The notes: generated by a model from the sequence alone, not told the origin. A stretch of 26,331 nucleotides of DNA from Actinomycetota bacterium (GCA_009700405.1 WLMD01000006.1:1-26331), one strand, 5' to 3'; positions 8,628-16,278 are shown, numbered from the stretch's first letter. Numbers and translations: made by a program.

Positions 8628-9230
8628 ATGATGATGACTGAAATTGATGTAGTCAAAGAAAGTGCCGAAGAACGCACTCTTCGGTTTGAGCGCGATGCCC
8701 TGGTGTTTACTAACCAGTTATACGCGGCTGCTCTTCGCTACACGAAGAACCCTGATGATGCTAAAGATTTAGTGCAAGACACCTACTTAAAAGCTTTCTC
8801 TTCCTTTCACCAATTTGAACCAGGAACAAACTTGAAAGCATGGTTATATCGAGTTCTAACTACGACTTTCATTAATTCATACCGCAAAGGACAACGCCAA
8901 CCCCAAATCGCAAATACAGAAATTGAAGATTGGCAGTTGGCTGCATCCGCTTCGCACACAAGTGATCAAGGAAAATCTGCAGAGATCGAAGCTTTAGAAA
9001 ATATGCCAGATAGCGATGTAAAGCGCGCACTGGCCGAAATACCTGAAGAGTTTCGCATCGCCGTGTACCTAGCTGATGTTGAAGGATTTGCATATAAAGA
9101 AATCGCGGAAATAGTTGGAGTTCCAACCGGGACGATCATGTCTCGCCTTCATCGAGGACGCAAAGCTTTACGTATTCTTTTGGCGGATTACGCCAAAGAA
9201 CGTGGGTATGGCAAGGAGGTAACGCCATGA
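8628..9230 (+). CDS. sigR: ECF RNA polymerase sigma factor, SigR/SigH type
   Basis: This 200-residue ECF sigma factor has region 2 at about residues 24-90 (DAKDLVQDTYLKAF, then NLKAWLYRVLTTTFINSYRK) and region 4 at about 133-185, with the helix-turn-helix around YKEIAEIVGVPTGTIMSRLHRGRK. The region 2 sequence is that of SigR/SigH, which controls thioredoxin, mycothiol and other thiol-redox genes after disulfide stress. The partner zinc anti-sigma factor gene follows with a four-base ATGA overlap. The linker between regions 2 and 4 is acidic and variable, as in the family. A matching SigR-type promoter lies upstream, implying positive autoregulation. I identify the class from sequence and context; the regulon in this organism cannot be seen here. 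Confidence 0.93.
   Translation: MMMTEIDVVKESAEERTLRFERDALVFTNQLYAAALRYTKNPDDAKDLVQDTYLKAFSSFHQFEPGTNLKAWLYRVLTTTFINSYRKGQRQPQIANTEIEDWQLAASASHTSDQGKSAEIEALENMPDSDVKRALAEIPEEFRIAVYLADVEGFAYKEIAEIVGVPTGTIMSRLHRGRKALRILLADYAKERGYGKEVTP
9213..9220 (+). promoter_or_regulatory. Strong ribosome binding site of rsrA
   Basis: AAGGAGGT ends six bases before the rsrA ATG and lies inside the end of sigR. It is the best Shine-Dalgarno in the window, which should keep anti-sigma synthesis at least equal to that of the sigma factor. Confidence 0.85.
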
Positions 9231-9622
9231 GTTGCGGAGAAGCACATGCAACACCATGCGTAGAAGTACTAGGCGCAGTTGTATTTCTCATCGACGGCGA
9301 AATACAAGAGGTTTCAAAAGTACGCGACATTGAAACACACTTGGCCGAGTGCCCTCCATGTCGCTCCGAAATGGATCACGAACGTAAAATGCATCAGATG
9401 TTGCACGAAGTTTTGACACGTTCTTGTTGTGAAACCGCACCTCCTGAATTTCATCAACAATTGGCAATGCAACTTGCTGCGATGCAGAATCAAGGCTCTG
9501 AAATTCTTACCGAATTCACAATGACTGAAATTTCTATTCAGATTGACGAGTTTGGATCGATAGAACATCGAGAGATCACGATTGAAACTACGCAGGAATT
9601 TCGCTTTCCAACAGAAGACTAA
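9227..9622 (+). CDS. rsrA: Zinc-binding redox anti-sigma factor, RsrA/RshA type
   Basis: This 131-residue protein has the ZAS motif HLAECPPC (His38, Cys42, Cys45). Cys3, Cys11 and the pair Cys67-Cys68 correspond to RsrA positions 3, 11, 61 and 62. In Streptomyces RsrA, Cys11, His37, Cys41 and Cys44 bind zinc, and oxidation to a disulfide involving Cys11 releases SigR. The counterpart of RsrA Cys31, not essential there, is absent. The protein is about 25 residues longer than RsrA or RshA; the extra C-terminal stretch (about residues 95-131) is rich in Glu, Ile and Thr with alternating hydrophobic residues, suggesting a beta-hairpin or a strand-forming tail. It is translated from a strong ribosome binding site with ATGA overlap to sigR. 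Confidence 0.93.
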   Translation: MSCGEAHATPCVEVLGAVVFLIDGEIQEVSKVRDIETHLAECPPCRSEMDHERKMHQMLHEVLTRSCCETAPPEFHQQLAMQLAAMQNQGSEILTEFTMTEISIQIDEFGSIEHREITIETTQEFRFPTED

Positions 9623-9624
9623 AT

Positions 9625-10041
9625 ATGAAAAGTGATGAGATAGTTGGAGCGGTTGGGTTTTCCGTTATGTCAATTAGGCCAGGTGACAGCGCACTAGCAA
9701 TGGGGTTGGGTGACTTACCGATTGCTGCGACATCTCATTTTCTCAATCTCATGGAAAGCGCCGCGCTAACTGTTATAAATGATTATCTTGAACCTGGTGA
9801 GACCACTCGACTTATTTCAATGGAGTTAGAGGTTTTTGATGCTGTTTCAATTGGCTCTGAAATTCGAGCAGCAGCGCGATGCACGCAGGTACTTGGCAAG
9901 GAAATCTTTATAGATTGCGATATTTACAACGGAGAGCGCCACGTAGCGACTGCGAAAATGAAAAGAGCGACAGTGGAGCGAGTATCTTTCCTCGCACGCA
10001 CTGCCGCTCAATCAATTGTTGAACAGTTGCCGCAAAACTAA
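9625..10041 (+). CDS. Hot-dog-fold thioesterase-like protein (FlK-like)
   Basis: This 138-residue protein resembles the hot-dog thioesterase branch that includes fluoroacetyl-CoA thioesterase FlK. ATSHFLNLMESAALTVI matches the helix of that branch carrying the catalytic Glu (Glu47 or nearby). A strand region ISMELEVFDAVSIGSEIRAAARCTQVLGKEIFIDCDIYNG follows. FlK itself uses Thr, Glu and His; here the region that would carry His is hard to place, so activity on an acyl-CoA is uncertain. It begins two bases after the rsrA stop, so it probably belongs to the sigR-rsrA transcript. Its stop codon directly abuts that of sodN on the other strand. A binding protein or thioesterase for an unknown CoA ester is the most I can say. 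Confidence 0.65.
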   Translation: MKSDEIVGAVGFSVMSIRPGDSALAMGLGDLPIAATSHFLNLMESAALTVINDYLEPGETTRLISMELEVFDAVSIGSEIRAAARCTQVLGKEIFIDCDIYNGERHVATAKMKRATVERVSFLARTAAQSIVEQLPQN

Positions 10042-10428
10042 TTACTTCTTAGTTGCCCAGAAGATTTCTGCGATTTCATCGATCTTGCCAAGCAACTTAT
10101 CTGCAACTGCAACATCATTAGTGCCTTTTGTTCCAGCAGCACCAGCAAGCTTTGTTGCATCGTTGAAAAGCGCGTGAAGTGTTGGGTGAGCTTCGAAATG
10201 GTTTGGCTTGAAGTAATCAGTCCATAGAACCCATAGGTGCTCTTTGACCATGTTTGAACGGTCTTCTTTGATTGCAACAGCACGTGCTTTGAAATCTGGG
10301 TCAGAGCTGGCTGCGTACTTTTCCATGCAAGCCTTCACTGATTGCGCCTCAATCTTTGCCTGGGCTGGATCGTAAATGCCACATGGAAGATCGCAGTGAG
10401 CGTGAACGGTTATTTTCGGGCTAAACAT
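10042..10428 (-). CDS. sodN: Nickel superoxide dismutase
   Basis: This 128-residue precursor has a 10-residue propeptide ending in VHA and a mature enzyme starting at His11. The nickel hook is HCDLPCGIY, in which His, the two Cys residues and the main chain bind nickel after cleavage. IEAQSVKACMEKY, VLWTDYFKPNHFE and the terminal EIFWATKK match streptomycete SodN throughout, and the mature length of 118 residues is normal. Nickel SOD removes superoxide in the cytoplasm and is common in planktonic Actinobacteria, where it avoids iron or manganese. The divergent neighbour sodX encodes the peptidase that makes the mature N-terminus. GAGGAG (10435-10440) lies six bases upstream of the ATG. Confidence 0.98.
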   Translation of the reverse strand: MFSPKITVHAHCDLPCGIYDPAQAKIEAQSVKACMEKYAASSDPDFKARAVAIKEDRSNMVKEHLWVLWTDYFKPNHFEAHPTLHALFNDATKLAGAAGTKGTNDVAVADKLLGKIDEIAEIFWATKK

Positions 10429-10434
10429 ATTTCT

Positions 10435-10440
10435 CTCCTC
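10435..10440 (-). promoter_or_regulatory. Ribosome binding site of sodN
   Basis: GAGGAG on the minus strand ends six bases before the sodN ATG (10428), a strong site in a window where many genes have none. Confidence 0.8.
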
Positions 10441-10448
10441 TTAGTTAC

Positions 10449-10467
10449 TTAGTAAGTGGTGTACTAA
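10449..10467. promoter_or_regulatory. Inverted repeat in the sodN/sodX divergent promoter region
   Basis: TTAGTA (10449-10454) and TACTAA (10462-10467) are perfect six-base arms separated by seven bases. They lie midway in the 65-base gap between the divergent sodN and sodX genes. It is placed where an operator or overlapping promoters would be. It does not resemble the streptomycete Nur box (TTGCAA half-sites). Confidence 0.45.
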
Positions 10468-10493
10468 ACCTTACAGATGCGAGACTACAGCCC

Positions 10494-10829
10494 ATGACCA
10501 GCTCTCACATCTTTAGAAGCATCTGGCGCCTAGGAACGGTGGCCGTTGCGGGGGATTCAATGGCTCCGACCTACAACAATGGAGATTGGCTGGTTGTCCG
10601 GTGGGGTGGGACTTTCGCTGTTGGGCAAATCCTGGTTATTGAACGGGAGGACCGTCCGGGCTTCTACCTTATTAAAAGGCTCAAAGTAATTGAAAACGGT
10701 AGGTATTGGGTCGAAGGTGACAACAAACTATCTAGTACAGATTCGCGCCAATGGGGAACCATTAGTCATAATGAAATTCTCGGTCGCGTGCTCTTTCGTT
10801 ATCGCAAGGCGCGTAACAACTCTGATTAA
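10494..10829 (+). CDS. sodX: Nickel SOD maturation peptidase (S26-like)
   Basis: This 111-residue protein has the fold motifs of signal-peptidase-like serine peptidases. GDSMAP carries the catalytic Ser22, YLIKRLK carries the general-base Lys61, and EGDNKLSSTDSR (about residues 74-85) is the conserved C-terminal box. It has no membrane segment, as expected for SodX, which removes the SodN propeptide to expose the nickel-binding His in the cytoplasm. Adjacency to sodN makes the assignment secure. No Shine-Dalgarno precedes the ATG. A candidate leaderless -10 (GAGACT, seven bases before the ATG) is poor. Confidence 0.95.
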   Translation: MTSSHIFRSIWRLGTVAVAGDSMAPTYNNGDWLVVRWGGTFAVGQILVIEREDRPGFYLIKRLKVIENGRYWVEGDNKLSSTDSRQWGTISHNEILGRVLFRYRKARNNSD

Positions 10830-10835
10830 TACACT
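10830..10835 (+). promoter_or_regulatory. Candidate leaderless -10 element of the UbiA-family gene
   Basis: TACACT ends exactly six bases before the ATG at 10842 and matches TANNNT. The gene lacks a Shine-Dalgarno. It lies between the sodX stop and the next start, so read-through from sodX is an alternative. Confidence 0.4.
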
Positions 10836-10841
10836 TCTCCA

Positions 10842-11621
10842 ATGAAGAAAGTTCTTGCATATCTCAACGCTGCGCACCTTGGACCAACTGCGCTTGTTAC
10901 TGTCGTTTCATTTTTGTTGGCCGTAAAAGTATGGTGGGAGGGACCTGCCTACATCATTGCGTTCGGTGTTTTTCTCGGACAGTTACTTGTTGGCTGGAGC
11001 AATGACTTGCATGATTTCCAAGACGATCAACGCCACGGCCGTGTATCAAAACCACTGGTAGCCGGAACAATCACTTTTTCCCAATTACATCGGACGCTCT
11101 TTAGGATTTTGCCATTGGCAATCCTTGTAAATATCTTTGGCCCATTAGGGATTAAAGGCGGGCTGGTGTATCTCTTTGGTATCGGTTGCGGAATCGCCTA
11201 CAACTTCTATTTCAAATACACAGCCCTTTCGCCACTCCCATATGCACTCGCTTTTGCTGCCCTTCCTGCATGCATCGTTATTTCAGTTGATCGCAATCCT
11301 CCTGCCTGGTTATTGATTGCAGGAGCGCTACTTGGAATGGCTGCTCACTTTGCCAATGGCCTCAAGGATTTGGAAGAGGATCGAATCAGCGGGTTCAACG
11401 GTTTACCAAGTCGGATTGGTGATAGAGCATCGCGTGCAGCTTGCACGGTTCTGCTTATTGGCGCGACAACAGTTTTGCATTTTGAGCATTCCAATTATCC
11501 AATTCTTGCAGTGGGAATCATCGGAGGAATTCTCACACTTTTTGCACCACGCAGTATTCTCTTCAAGATACTGATGGCCGCGGCTTTGGCCGATGTGTTT
11601 TTGTTAGTACAGGCTATTTAG
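10842..11621 (+). CDS. UbiA-family membrane prenyltransferase
   Basis: This 259-residue protein has seven to nine hydrophobic segments and the two Asp-rich motifs of UbiA enzymes. NDLHDFQDD (54-62), followed by RPL-like SKPLVAG, is the first. DLEEDRISGFNGLPSRIG (from 176) is the second. These motifs bind Mg and the prenyl diphosphate. Members attach polyprenyl chains to aromatic rings or other acceptors in quinone, lipid or cell-wall precursor synthesis. No quinone pathway gene is adjacent, so the acceptor cannot be named. Its stop overlaps the stop of the convergent S9 peptidase gene by four bases. Confidence 0.88.
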   Translation: MKKVLAYLNAAHLGPTALVTVVSFLLAVKVWWEGPAYIIAFGVFLGQLLVGWSNDLHDFQDDQRHGRVSKPLVAGTITFSQLHRTLFRILPLAILVNIFGPLGIKGGLVYLFGIGCGIAYNFYFKYTALSPLPYALAFAALPACIVISVDRNPPAWLLIAGALLGMAAHFANGLKDLEEDRISGFNGLPSRIGDRASRAACTVLLIGATTVLHFEHSNYPILAVGIIGGILTLFAPRSILFKILMAAALADVFLLVQAI

Positions 11622-13501
11622 CCAAGTTCAGGTGTGAAGCCCAGTACCTCTCCATAGAACTTCATCTCTGCCTCCATCGAGGTGATGATTGATGAGGCTT
11701 TTTGGAAACCATGACCTTCGCCTTCAAAGGCATGGTATTCATGCTTAATACCTTTATTGACGCAGACATCTCGGAATGCCTCTGATTGAGCAGGAGGAAC
11801 AACCTTGTCATCTAATCCCTGAAAGATAATGAGTGGCGAACTCAAACGATCAGCATGAGTTAGTGGTGAACGTTCCGCATACAAAGCCGCTTCCTCTGGA
11901 TACTTTCCAATCATTGAATCTAAATACCGTGATTCAAAGTCATGTGTGTCTGTGGCTAGTGCGGCGCAATCGGCAACACCATAGTAAGTAGCTCCTGCTG
12001 CAAAGTGATTGCTATTAACCAACACATTTAAAACAGTGAACCCGCCAGCAGAACCTCCACGAATAAGAATCTTCTTTGGATCTACCGATCCTTCAGCTAT
12101 GAGTGAATCAACGACAGCTATTACATCTTCGCGATCGACAATGCCCCATGTTCCACGTAATAGATTTCGATATTCGCGACCGTAACCGGTTGAACCTCCG
12201 TAGTTGACATCAACAACTGCAATTCCACGAGTGGTGAAGTATGAATACTTCATCGACAAAGTTGCAGGGGAGTGCGCTGTTGGTCCACCATGGACGACAA
12301 CCATCAGAGGTGTTTTCTCTGAGGGCTCAAAATCTGGATGATTGGCCGGGTGCAAAATGGCATAAACCTTGCGGCCATCTGCTCGTGTGGCAGTTATTTC
12401 ATGAGGACTCGAGAAGAACTTCGCATCGATAGGCGATGCATTTGAAAAGACGGTTGTAGCTTTAAGGGTGCCTAAGTCAACTTCAACTAACTCTGAAGTG
12501 ACAGTTGCGCTTCCACCGAATGCATAAGCCTTTCCATTTCCCGCGCTTATTGAGGGTTCAAAATTTGTCAGTGGAGAATCGATATCAACGCACTTTCCTG
12601 TTGCTGGATCTACTATAACTAGCGTGCGTGCATCAACTGGACCACGCGATGAAAGAATCCTTCCATCCTCTAATACTTGAATAAATCTAAAACCTAACCA
12701 CCACAACGGGAAGCCCCATTCAGATGTGTCACTGGTTATTTGCTTCTTCTTTCCTGATTTATCTAGGCTCCACAAATTCCACCAACCGCTGTGGTCGCTG
12801 ATATAGAACAGCTGCCCATCTTTTCCCCACTCGGGCCCAAGGCATGATTCTTCAAGTCCTCCAGCAACAACCTTTACATTTTCAAGAGCTCCGTTAGAAA
12901 TGTTAGCGACTCTAATTTCTGTGCCATCCCAAGGCATTTGCGGATGTTCCCAGCAGACCCAAGATAATTGAGTGGCGTCCTGTGAAATACGAGGGTGCGA
13001 GTAAAACTGCGACGAAGAATCTAAAACACGTATTACATTCTCTTTCACTGCAACAAGTGCTCGCGTAACAAGACCTGCTACATGAGTCTCTCGCACGCAC
13101 CAAATTTCATCACCAACATTTATTAATTCTGCATATCGATGGATTTCGTTTTCAGGTACCACAGGTGTTATTGGCAGTGGCTGGCCGCCAACCTCAGTGA
13201 CATATATGCGTTGATCACTTTTGTTAACGAAATAGAGCAAACTTTTTCCGTCACGAACCACACCAAGCCAACTCAAGCCACCGTACTCATGGACTTGGGT
13301 GGAAGCATTCCATGGAGCTTTTAGAAGATCTCCATGCTGGCGACTCACAACAAGAGTTCTACCTTCTTCCGAAGGACGCATTTCATCCCACCACACATCG
13401 TTACCCACTACCTGCGACCACATATTGTCATTTCCAGATTGCGCAAGCATTTCTGCAGTTAATGGTGATGGCCAAGATCCCGGTTTGCGTTGTGATTTCA
13501 T
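11618..13501 (-). CDS. S9-family serine peptidase (prolyl oligopeptidase/acylaminoacyl type)
   Basis: This 627-residue protein has an N-terminal beta-propeller-like region with repeated W-containing blades (to about residue 365) and a C-terminal alpha/beta-hydrolase domain. The catalytic triad is visible as Ser484 in RGGSAGG, Asp565 in QGLDDKVVPP and His597 in EGEGHGF. VVVHGGPTAHS supplies the oxyanion region. No signal peptide is seen, so it is probably cytoplasmic and degrades short peptides that enter the propeller pore. GGGAG lies nine bases before the ATG (13511-13515 on the plus strand reads CTCCC). It is a single-gene unit between two plus-strand genes. Confidence 0.92.
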   Translation of the reverse strand: MKSQRKPGSWPSPLTAEMLAQSGNDNMWSQVVGNDVWWDEMRPSEEGRTLVVSRQHGDLLKAPWNASTQVHEYGGLSWLGVVRDGKSLLYFVNKSDQRIYVTEVGGQPLPITPVVPENEIHRYAELINVGDEIWCVRETHVAGLVTRALVAVKENVIRVLDSSSQFYSHPRISQDATQLSWVCWEHPQMPWDGTEIRVANISNGALENVKVVAGGLEESCLGPEWGKDGQLFYISDHSGWWNLWSLDKSGKKKQITSDTSEWGFPLWWLGFRFIQVLEDGRILSSRGPVDARTLVIVDPATGKCVDIDSPLTNFEPSISAGNGKAYAFGGSATVTSELVEVDLGTLKATTVFSNASPIDAKFFSSPHEITATRADGRKVYAILHPANHPDFEPSEKTPLMVVVHGGPTAHSPATLSMKYSYFTTRGIAVVDVNYGGSTGYGREYRNLLRGTWGIVDREDVIAVVDSLIAEGSVDPKKILIRGGSAGGFTVLNVLVNSNHFAAGATYYGVADCAALATDTHDFESRYLDSMIGKYPEEAALYAERSPLTHADRLSSPLIIFQGLDDKVVPPAQSEAFRDVCVNKGIKHEYHAFEGEGHGFQKASSIITSMEAEMKFYGEVLGFTPELG

Positions 13502-13618
13502 CGGGCAAGACTCCCAGCGAAAGGCTGAAACCGCAACAGGTTAGAGCGGTAGTTATTGACTTATTTCGATTGCTGGAGAAATTCAGGCGCGAGTGCCGAA
13601 ATAAATTCAACTCTAGGT

Positions 13619-13624
13619 TAGCAT
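13619..13624 (+). promoter_or_regulatory. Candidate leaderless -10 element of the UPF0114 gene
   Basis: TAGCAT, matching TANNNT, ends six bases before the ATG at 13631. No Shine-Dalgarno is present. The rest of the 129-base gap (13502-13630) shows a TTGACT at 13556-13561 without a good partner -10. Confidence 0.45.
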
Positions 13625-13630
13625 TGGATT

Positions 13631-14161
13631 ATGAATCAAGTAACGCATGCAGTTGAAGTCATACTCTTTAAATCACGCTTTTTGCTTGCCCCCTTGTACT
13701 TGGGTTTAGTGGGCTGCTTAATGTTACTTGCATTCCGATTTATTATTGAGTTCTACCATTTGGCCAGACACATCGGTGAGGCGACTCCTCAGAGTTTTAC
13801 TCTCGATCTATTGGCACTACTAGACCTCACTTTATTGGCTAACTTGATTCTCATGGTGATTTTCGCTGGTTATGAAAACTTCGTTTCACGCATTGATGTT
13901 GCCACCGAGTCGAAAGATCGCCCTCACTGGATGGGCACAATTGATTTCAGTGGCCTCAAGATCAAACTGATTGGCTCCCTGGTAGCTATTTCGGTAATTG
14001 AGCTACTTAAGGATTTCATTGAACTTTCCGGTCAAGACCATGTTGGCGCCGGTACCAAGTGGAGAATTGTTATTCACTTAACTTTCGTGGGTTCTGGTGT
14101 CCTCTTTGCAGTAATGGATTGGGTTGCAGATAAGCGAGAATTTCACGGTACCCATAAGTAA
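13631..14161 (+). CDS. UPF0114 (YqhA-like) inner membrane protein
   Basis: This 176-residue protein starts with SRFLLAPLYLGLVGCLMLL and has four predicted membrane segments (about residues 17-40, 57-77, 105-130 and 142-160). The segment LIMVIFAGYENFVSRID-like (LILMVIFAGYENFVSRID) and LKIKLIGSLVAISVIELLKDF are characteristic of UPF0114, also called TIGR00645 or YqhA. The family's function is not established. It is a single gene convergent with the DUF4287/DUF1801 gene, 31 bases away. Confidence 0.9.
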   Translation: MNQVTHAVEVILFKSRFLLAPLYLGLVGCLMLLAFRFIIEFYHLARHIGEATPQSFTLDLLALLDLTLLANLILMVIFAGYENFVSRIDVATESKDRPHWMGTIDFSGLKIKLIGSLVAISVIELLKDFIELSGQDHVGAGTKWRIVIHLTFVGSGVLFAVMDWVADKREFHGTHK

Positions 14162-14192
14162 GTAGTTCAGTGGTCGGTTCCGCATTTTTGTT

Positions 14193-14747
14193 TTACTTTA
14201 ATTCAGCGAGCCGAGCTTTCACCATTGCCTGTAAGAGTTTCTCGTCGACTTTCCAGTCGTTGGGCACGCCAATTGTTTTCTTTTTGACGTCCAAATCCTT
14301 CATTTTTGGAGCAAACTTCTCTAAAACATCTTTACTCCACGTAGCCATAAGAATGTGATTCTTCGCTGCTGATGCTCCAAAAACATAGTCTTTATCAATT
14401 CTCAGCATAGGTTGATTCCAAGCGATAACTAGTTCTAAATCTGGATACTTTGTCATAATGGCTTTAAACATGGCACGTATAGTCTTCGCCTGCTTTGGGT
14501 CCAGAGTTTTATAGTAATCAGCGGGAGTATTGAAGCGACGAGTGGATTTTGATCCCCGTGAAAACATAACCACAGCATTTGCGTGCGCCTGGCTAAATCC
14601 ATGATTCTCACGTAAGTACGCAATCTGCTCAGGGTACTTTTCATCGGCAATTTCAGCCATGACATCAAACCAATACGACATTGGTTCGCCGTACTTCTTC
14701 TCAATTAATGGGAAATGAGCTTCCCTGCTGGGATCTTTAATTGGCAC
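14193..14747 (-). CDS. DUF4287-DUF1801 two-domain protein
   Basis: This 184-residue soluble protein has two recognisable parts. Residues 10-68 (HFPLIEKKYGEPMSYWFDVM to SQAHANAVVMFSRG) match DUF4287. Residues 75-183 (ADYYKTLDPKQAKTIRAMFKAIMTKYPDLELVIAWNQPMLRI to the end) match DUF1801, the YdhG-like alpha/beta fold related to frataxin-like proteins. Both are domains of unknown function often fused in Actinobacteria. The start is a GTG at 14747: an in-frame TAA lies 12 bases upstream, and TAATCT lies six bases upstream, consistent with a leaderless message. Function is unknown. Confidence 0.85.
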   Translation of the reverse strand: MPIKDPSREAHFPLIEKKYGEPMSYWFDVMAEIADEKYPEQIAYLRENHGFSQAHANAVVMFSRGSKSTRRFNTPADYYKTLDPKQAKTIRAMFKAIMTKYPDLELVIAWNQPMLRIDKDYVFGASAAKNHILMATWSKDVLEKFAPKMKDLDVKKKTIGVPNDWKVDEKLLQAMVKARLAELK

Positions 14748-14753
14748 GGGAAA

Positions 14754-14759
14754 AGATTA
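14754..14759 (-). promoter_or_regulatory. Candidate leaderless -10 element of the DUF4287/DUF1801 gene
   Basis: TAATCT on the minus strand, matching TANNNT, ends six bases before the GTG start at 14747. The first three of its bases are also the in-frame TAA, which excludes any longer upstream start. Confidence 0.45.
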
Positions 14760-14821
14760 CCTGATTTGGCGGTAGAAACTTCACTGCGACAACTTCGTCG
14801 TAAGTAGGCAGAATTAACCCC

Positions 14822-15538
14822 ATGGCACTTGCAGTTATTACCGGGGGATCGCGCGGACTTGGCTTTGAGACCGCGAAGGCCTTGCATCTGTTAGGACATG
14901 AAATCGTCTTAGTTGCTAAAGATAGTGAGCGTTTAGCTCAAGCGGCAGAAGAATTAAATTGTGATTTTCGTGCGGTGGATCTAGAGGATATCGATGCTGC
15001 AAAGAGATGTTTCGATGAGATTCTGCAGAGTTTTGGTACGCCAGAAATTTTGATTTTGGCACATGGGGTTATGAGCGCAAAGATGTCCAAGACACTAAAG
15101 ACTGACATCACTGAATGGCGTCGAGTTATGGCAATTAATTTAGATTCAGTATTTTGCGCACTAAATATTTTGGCTGCGCCTATGGCTGAGGCAAGAAATG
15201 GCCGAGTCATTATCTTCTCGGCATGTTTAGGGCGCATGTCTGGACCAGGTAATGCTGGCGGATTAGCTCCGTATCGAATTAGTAAAGCCGGCGTGAACGC
15301 TTTAGTTCGTAATCTGTCACATGAGACAGGTTTAGGTTCTCGAGGATTCTTAGTTGATGCGGTATGCCCTAATCATTCTCGTACCGATATGGGCGGTCCT
15401 GATGCACCATTATCAGCAGAGGAAGGTGCGCGCACCGCTGTGTGGCTGGCAACGCGCCACTTTGATGTAAACGGAGAAAGTGATCAGGAGAAATTTACAG
15501 GAGTGCTGTGGGAAGAGATGCGAATCATCCCTTGGTGA
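14822..15538 (+). CDS. Short-chain dehydrogenase/reductase (SDR)
   Basis: This 238-residue classical SDR has the dinucleotide-binding motif GGSRGLG (8-14), the LAHG variant of the NNAG motif (79-82), Asn106, a Ser in IIFSACLG (Ser133) and the active-site YRISK (Tyr151, Lys155). GGSRGLG with no acidic residue at the end of the second strand leaves cofactor choice open. The region after the active site (VDAVCPNHSRTDMGGPDAPLSAEEGARTAVWLA) resembles SDRs acting on small carbonyl compounds. The substrate cannot be named. It is divergent from the DUF4287 gene across 74 bases and converges with the YaaA-like gene. Confidence 0.88.
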   Translation: MALAVITGGSRGLGFETAKALHLLGHEIVLVAKDSERLAQAAEELNCDFRAVDLEDIDAAKRCFDEILQSFGTPEILILAHGVMSAKMSKTLKTDITEWRRVMAINLDSVFCALNILAAPMAEARNGRVIIFSACLGRMSGPGNAGGLAPYRISKAGVNALVRNLSHETGLGSRGFLVDAVCPNHSRTDMGGPDAPLSAEEGARTAVWLATRHFDVNGESDQEKFTGVLWEEMRIIPW

Positions 15539-15552
15539 TTGAGAGTTAATAA

Positions 15553-16107
15553 CTAAACAGCAATAACTTCTAAGATCCAAGGATTGATGCCATCACTTGG
15601 CGTCAGAGCACATGGATACTTCTCCGAGACGATGGCATAGAGATCTTCAGGGGTGTTGGGTATTGAACGCGACTGCAGCAACCATCGAGTAATTTCGCCT
15701 CGAATCTTCTTTGACATATGCGTCACAACGGTGCGAACTCCATCGACAACAGTTGATATTCGAATCTCTACTGTTGTGTCAATCGGAGCCTTCCAGACAG
15801 GCTTATAGGTAGATGATCTGCAATCAACAATAAGAGGCGTTTTAATCGGATCGAGTATCGAAGCAACCTGAGGAGCCATCGCCTTGGAATTAATCTTCTC
15901 TTTGTAGGTTTCAATGCGATCGCTTGGTCGCACAGCTCCGTACTTAGCGCTGATAATCACTAGAGCTGCCTCCCCGCGCTTCTTGGCAGCAGGGGAGAGC
16001 GATGGCCAATCAAGTCCTTGGTAGAGAACCCCTGTATAGACCGAAATCGCAACAGTGGGGCGCACAGTCTCCAACTTTTTCTCAGAGGGTGGCAACAGAA
16101 TCAACAT
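15553..16107 (-). CDS. yaaA: YaaA-like protein (UPF0246 family), short form
   Basis: This 184-residue protein begins with MLILLPPSEKK and carries VYTGVLYQGLDW, VIISAKYGAVRPSDRIETYKEKI and VVDCRSSTYKPVW, the conserved blocks of UPF0246/YaaA. E. coli YaaA helps lower intracellular iron-driven oxidation during peroxide stress and belongs to a DNA-binding fold family. The usual length is about 240-260 residues. Here about 50-60 residues are missing between the PPSE motif and the YTGVLY block, whereas the ends are intact, so this is a compact form rather than a truncated one. CATAAT lies six bases before the ATG, suggesting a leaderless message. Confidence 0.82.
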   Translation of the reverse strand: MLILLPPSEKKLETVRPTVAISVYTGVLYQGLDWPSLSPAAKKRGEAALVIISAKYGAVRPSDRIETYKEKINSKAMAPQVASILDPIKTPLIVDCRSSTYKPVWKAPIDTTVEIRISTVVDGVRTVVTHMSKKIRGEITRWLLQSRSIPNTPEDLYAIVSEKYPCALTPSDGINPWILEVIAV

Positions 16108-16113
16108 GTAGCA

Positions 16114-16119
16114 ATTATG
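16114..16119 (-). promoter_or_regulatory. Candidate leaderless -10 element of the yaaA-like gene
   Basis: CATAAT on the minus strand differs from TATAAT at one base and ends six bases before the ATG at 16107. No Shine-Dalgarno is present. Confidence 0.45.
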
Positions 16120-16226
16120 GCGACTAATCTGATTAGCGCTTCATGAAACTCACCCATCCTCGTATTCATTAATTATGAGATTGCGGTGTTACATATTCTC
16201 TTAACCAGAGTGATGCAAATGAATCA

Positions 16227-16262
16227 CAAAACCCCCGAACCAAAAACGGTTCGGGGGTTTTG
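16227..16262 (-). terminator. Strong bidirectional Rho-independent terminator
   Basis: Arms of 15 perfect base pairs (16227-16241 and 16248-16262) enclose a six-base loop. The core is CCCCCGAACC/GGTTCGGGGG, flanked by A4/T4 on each side. It lies 16 bases after the stop codon of the secreted Lys/Pro-tailed gene, which reads towards it on the minus strand. It is the strongest hairpin in the window. Confidence 0.93.
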
Positions 16263-16278
16263 TCTCGTGATGTATTAG

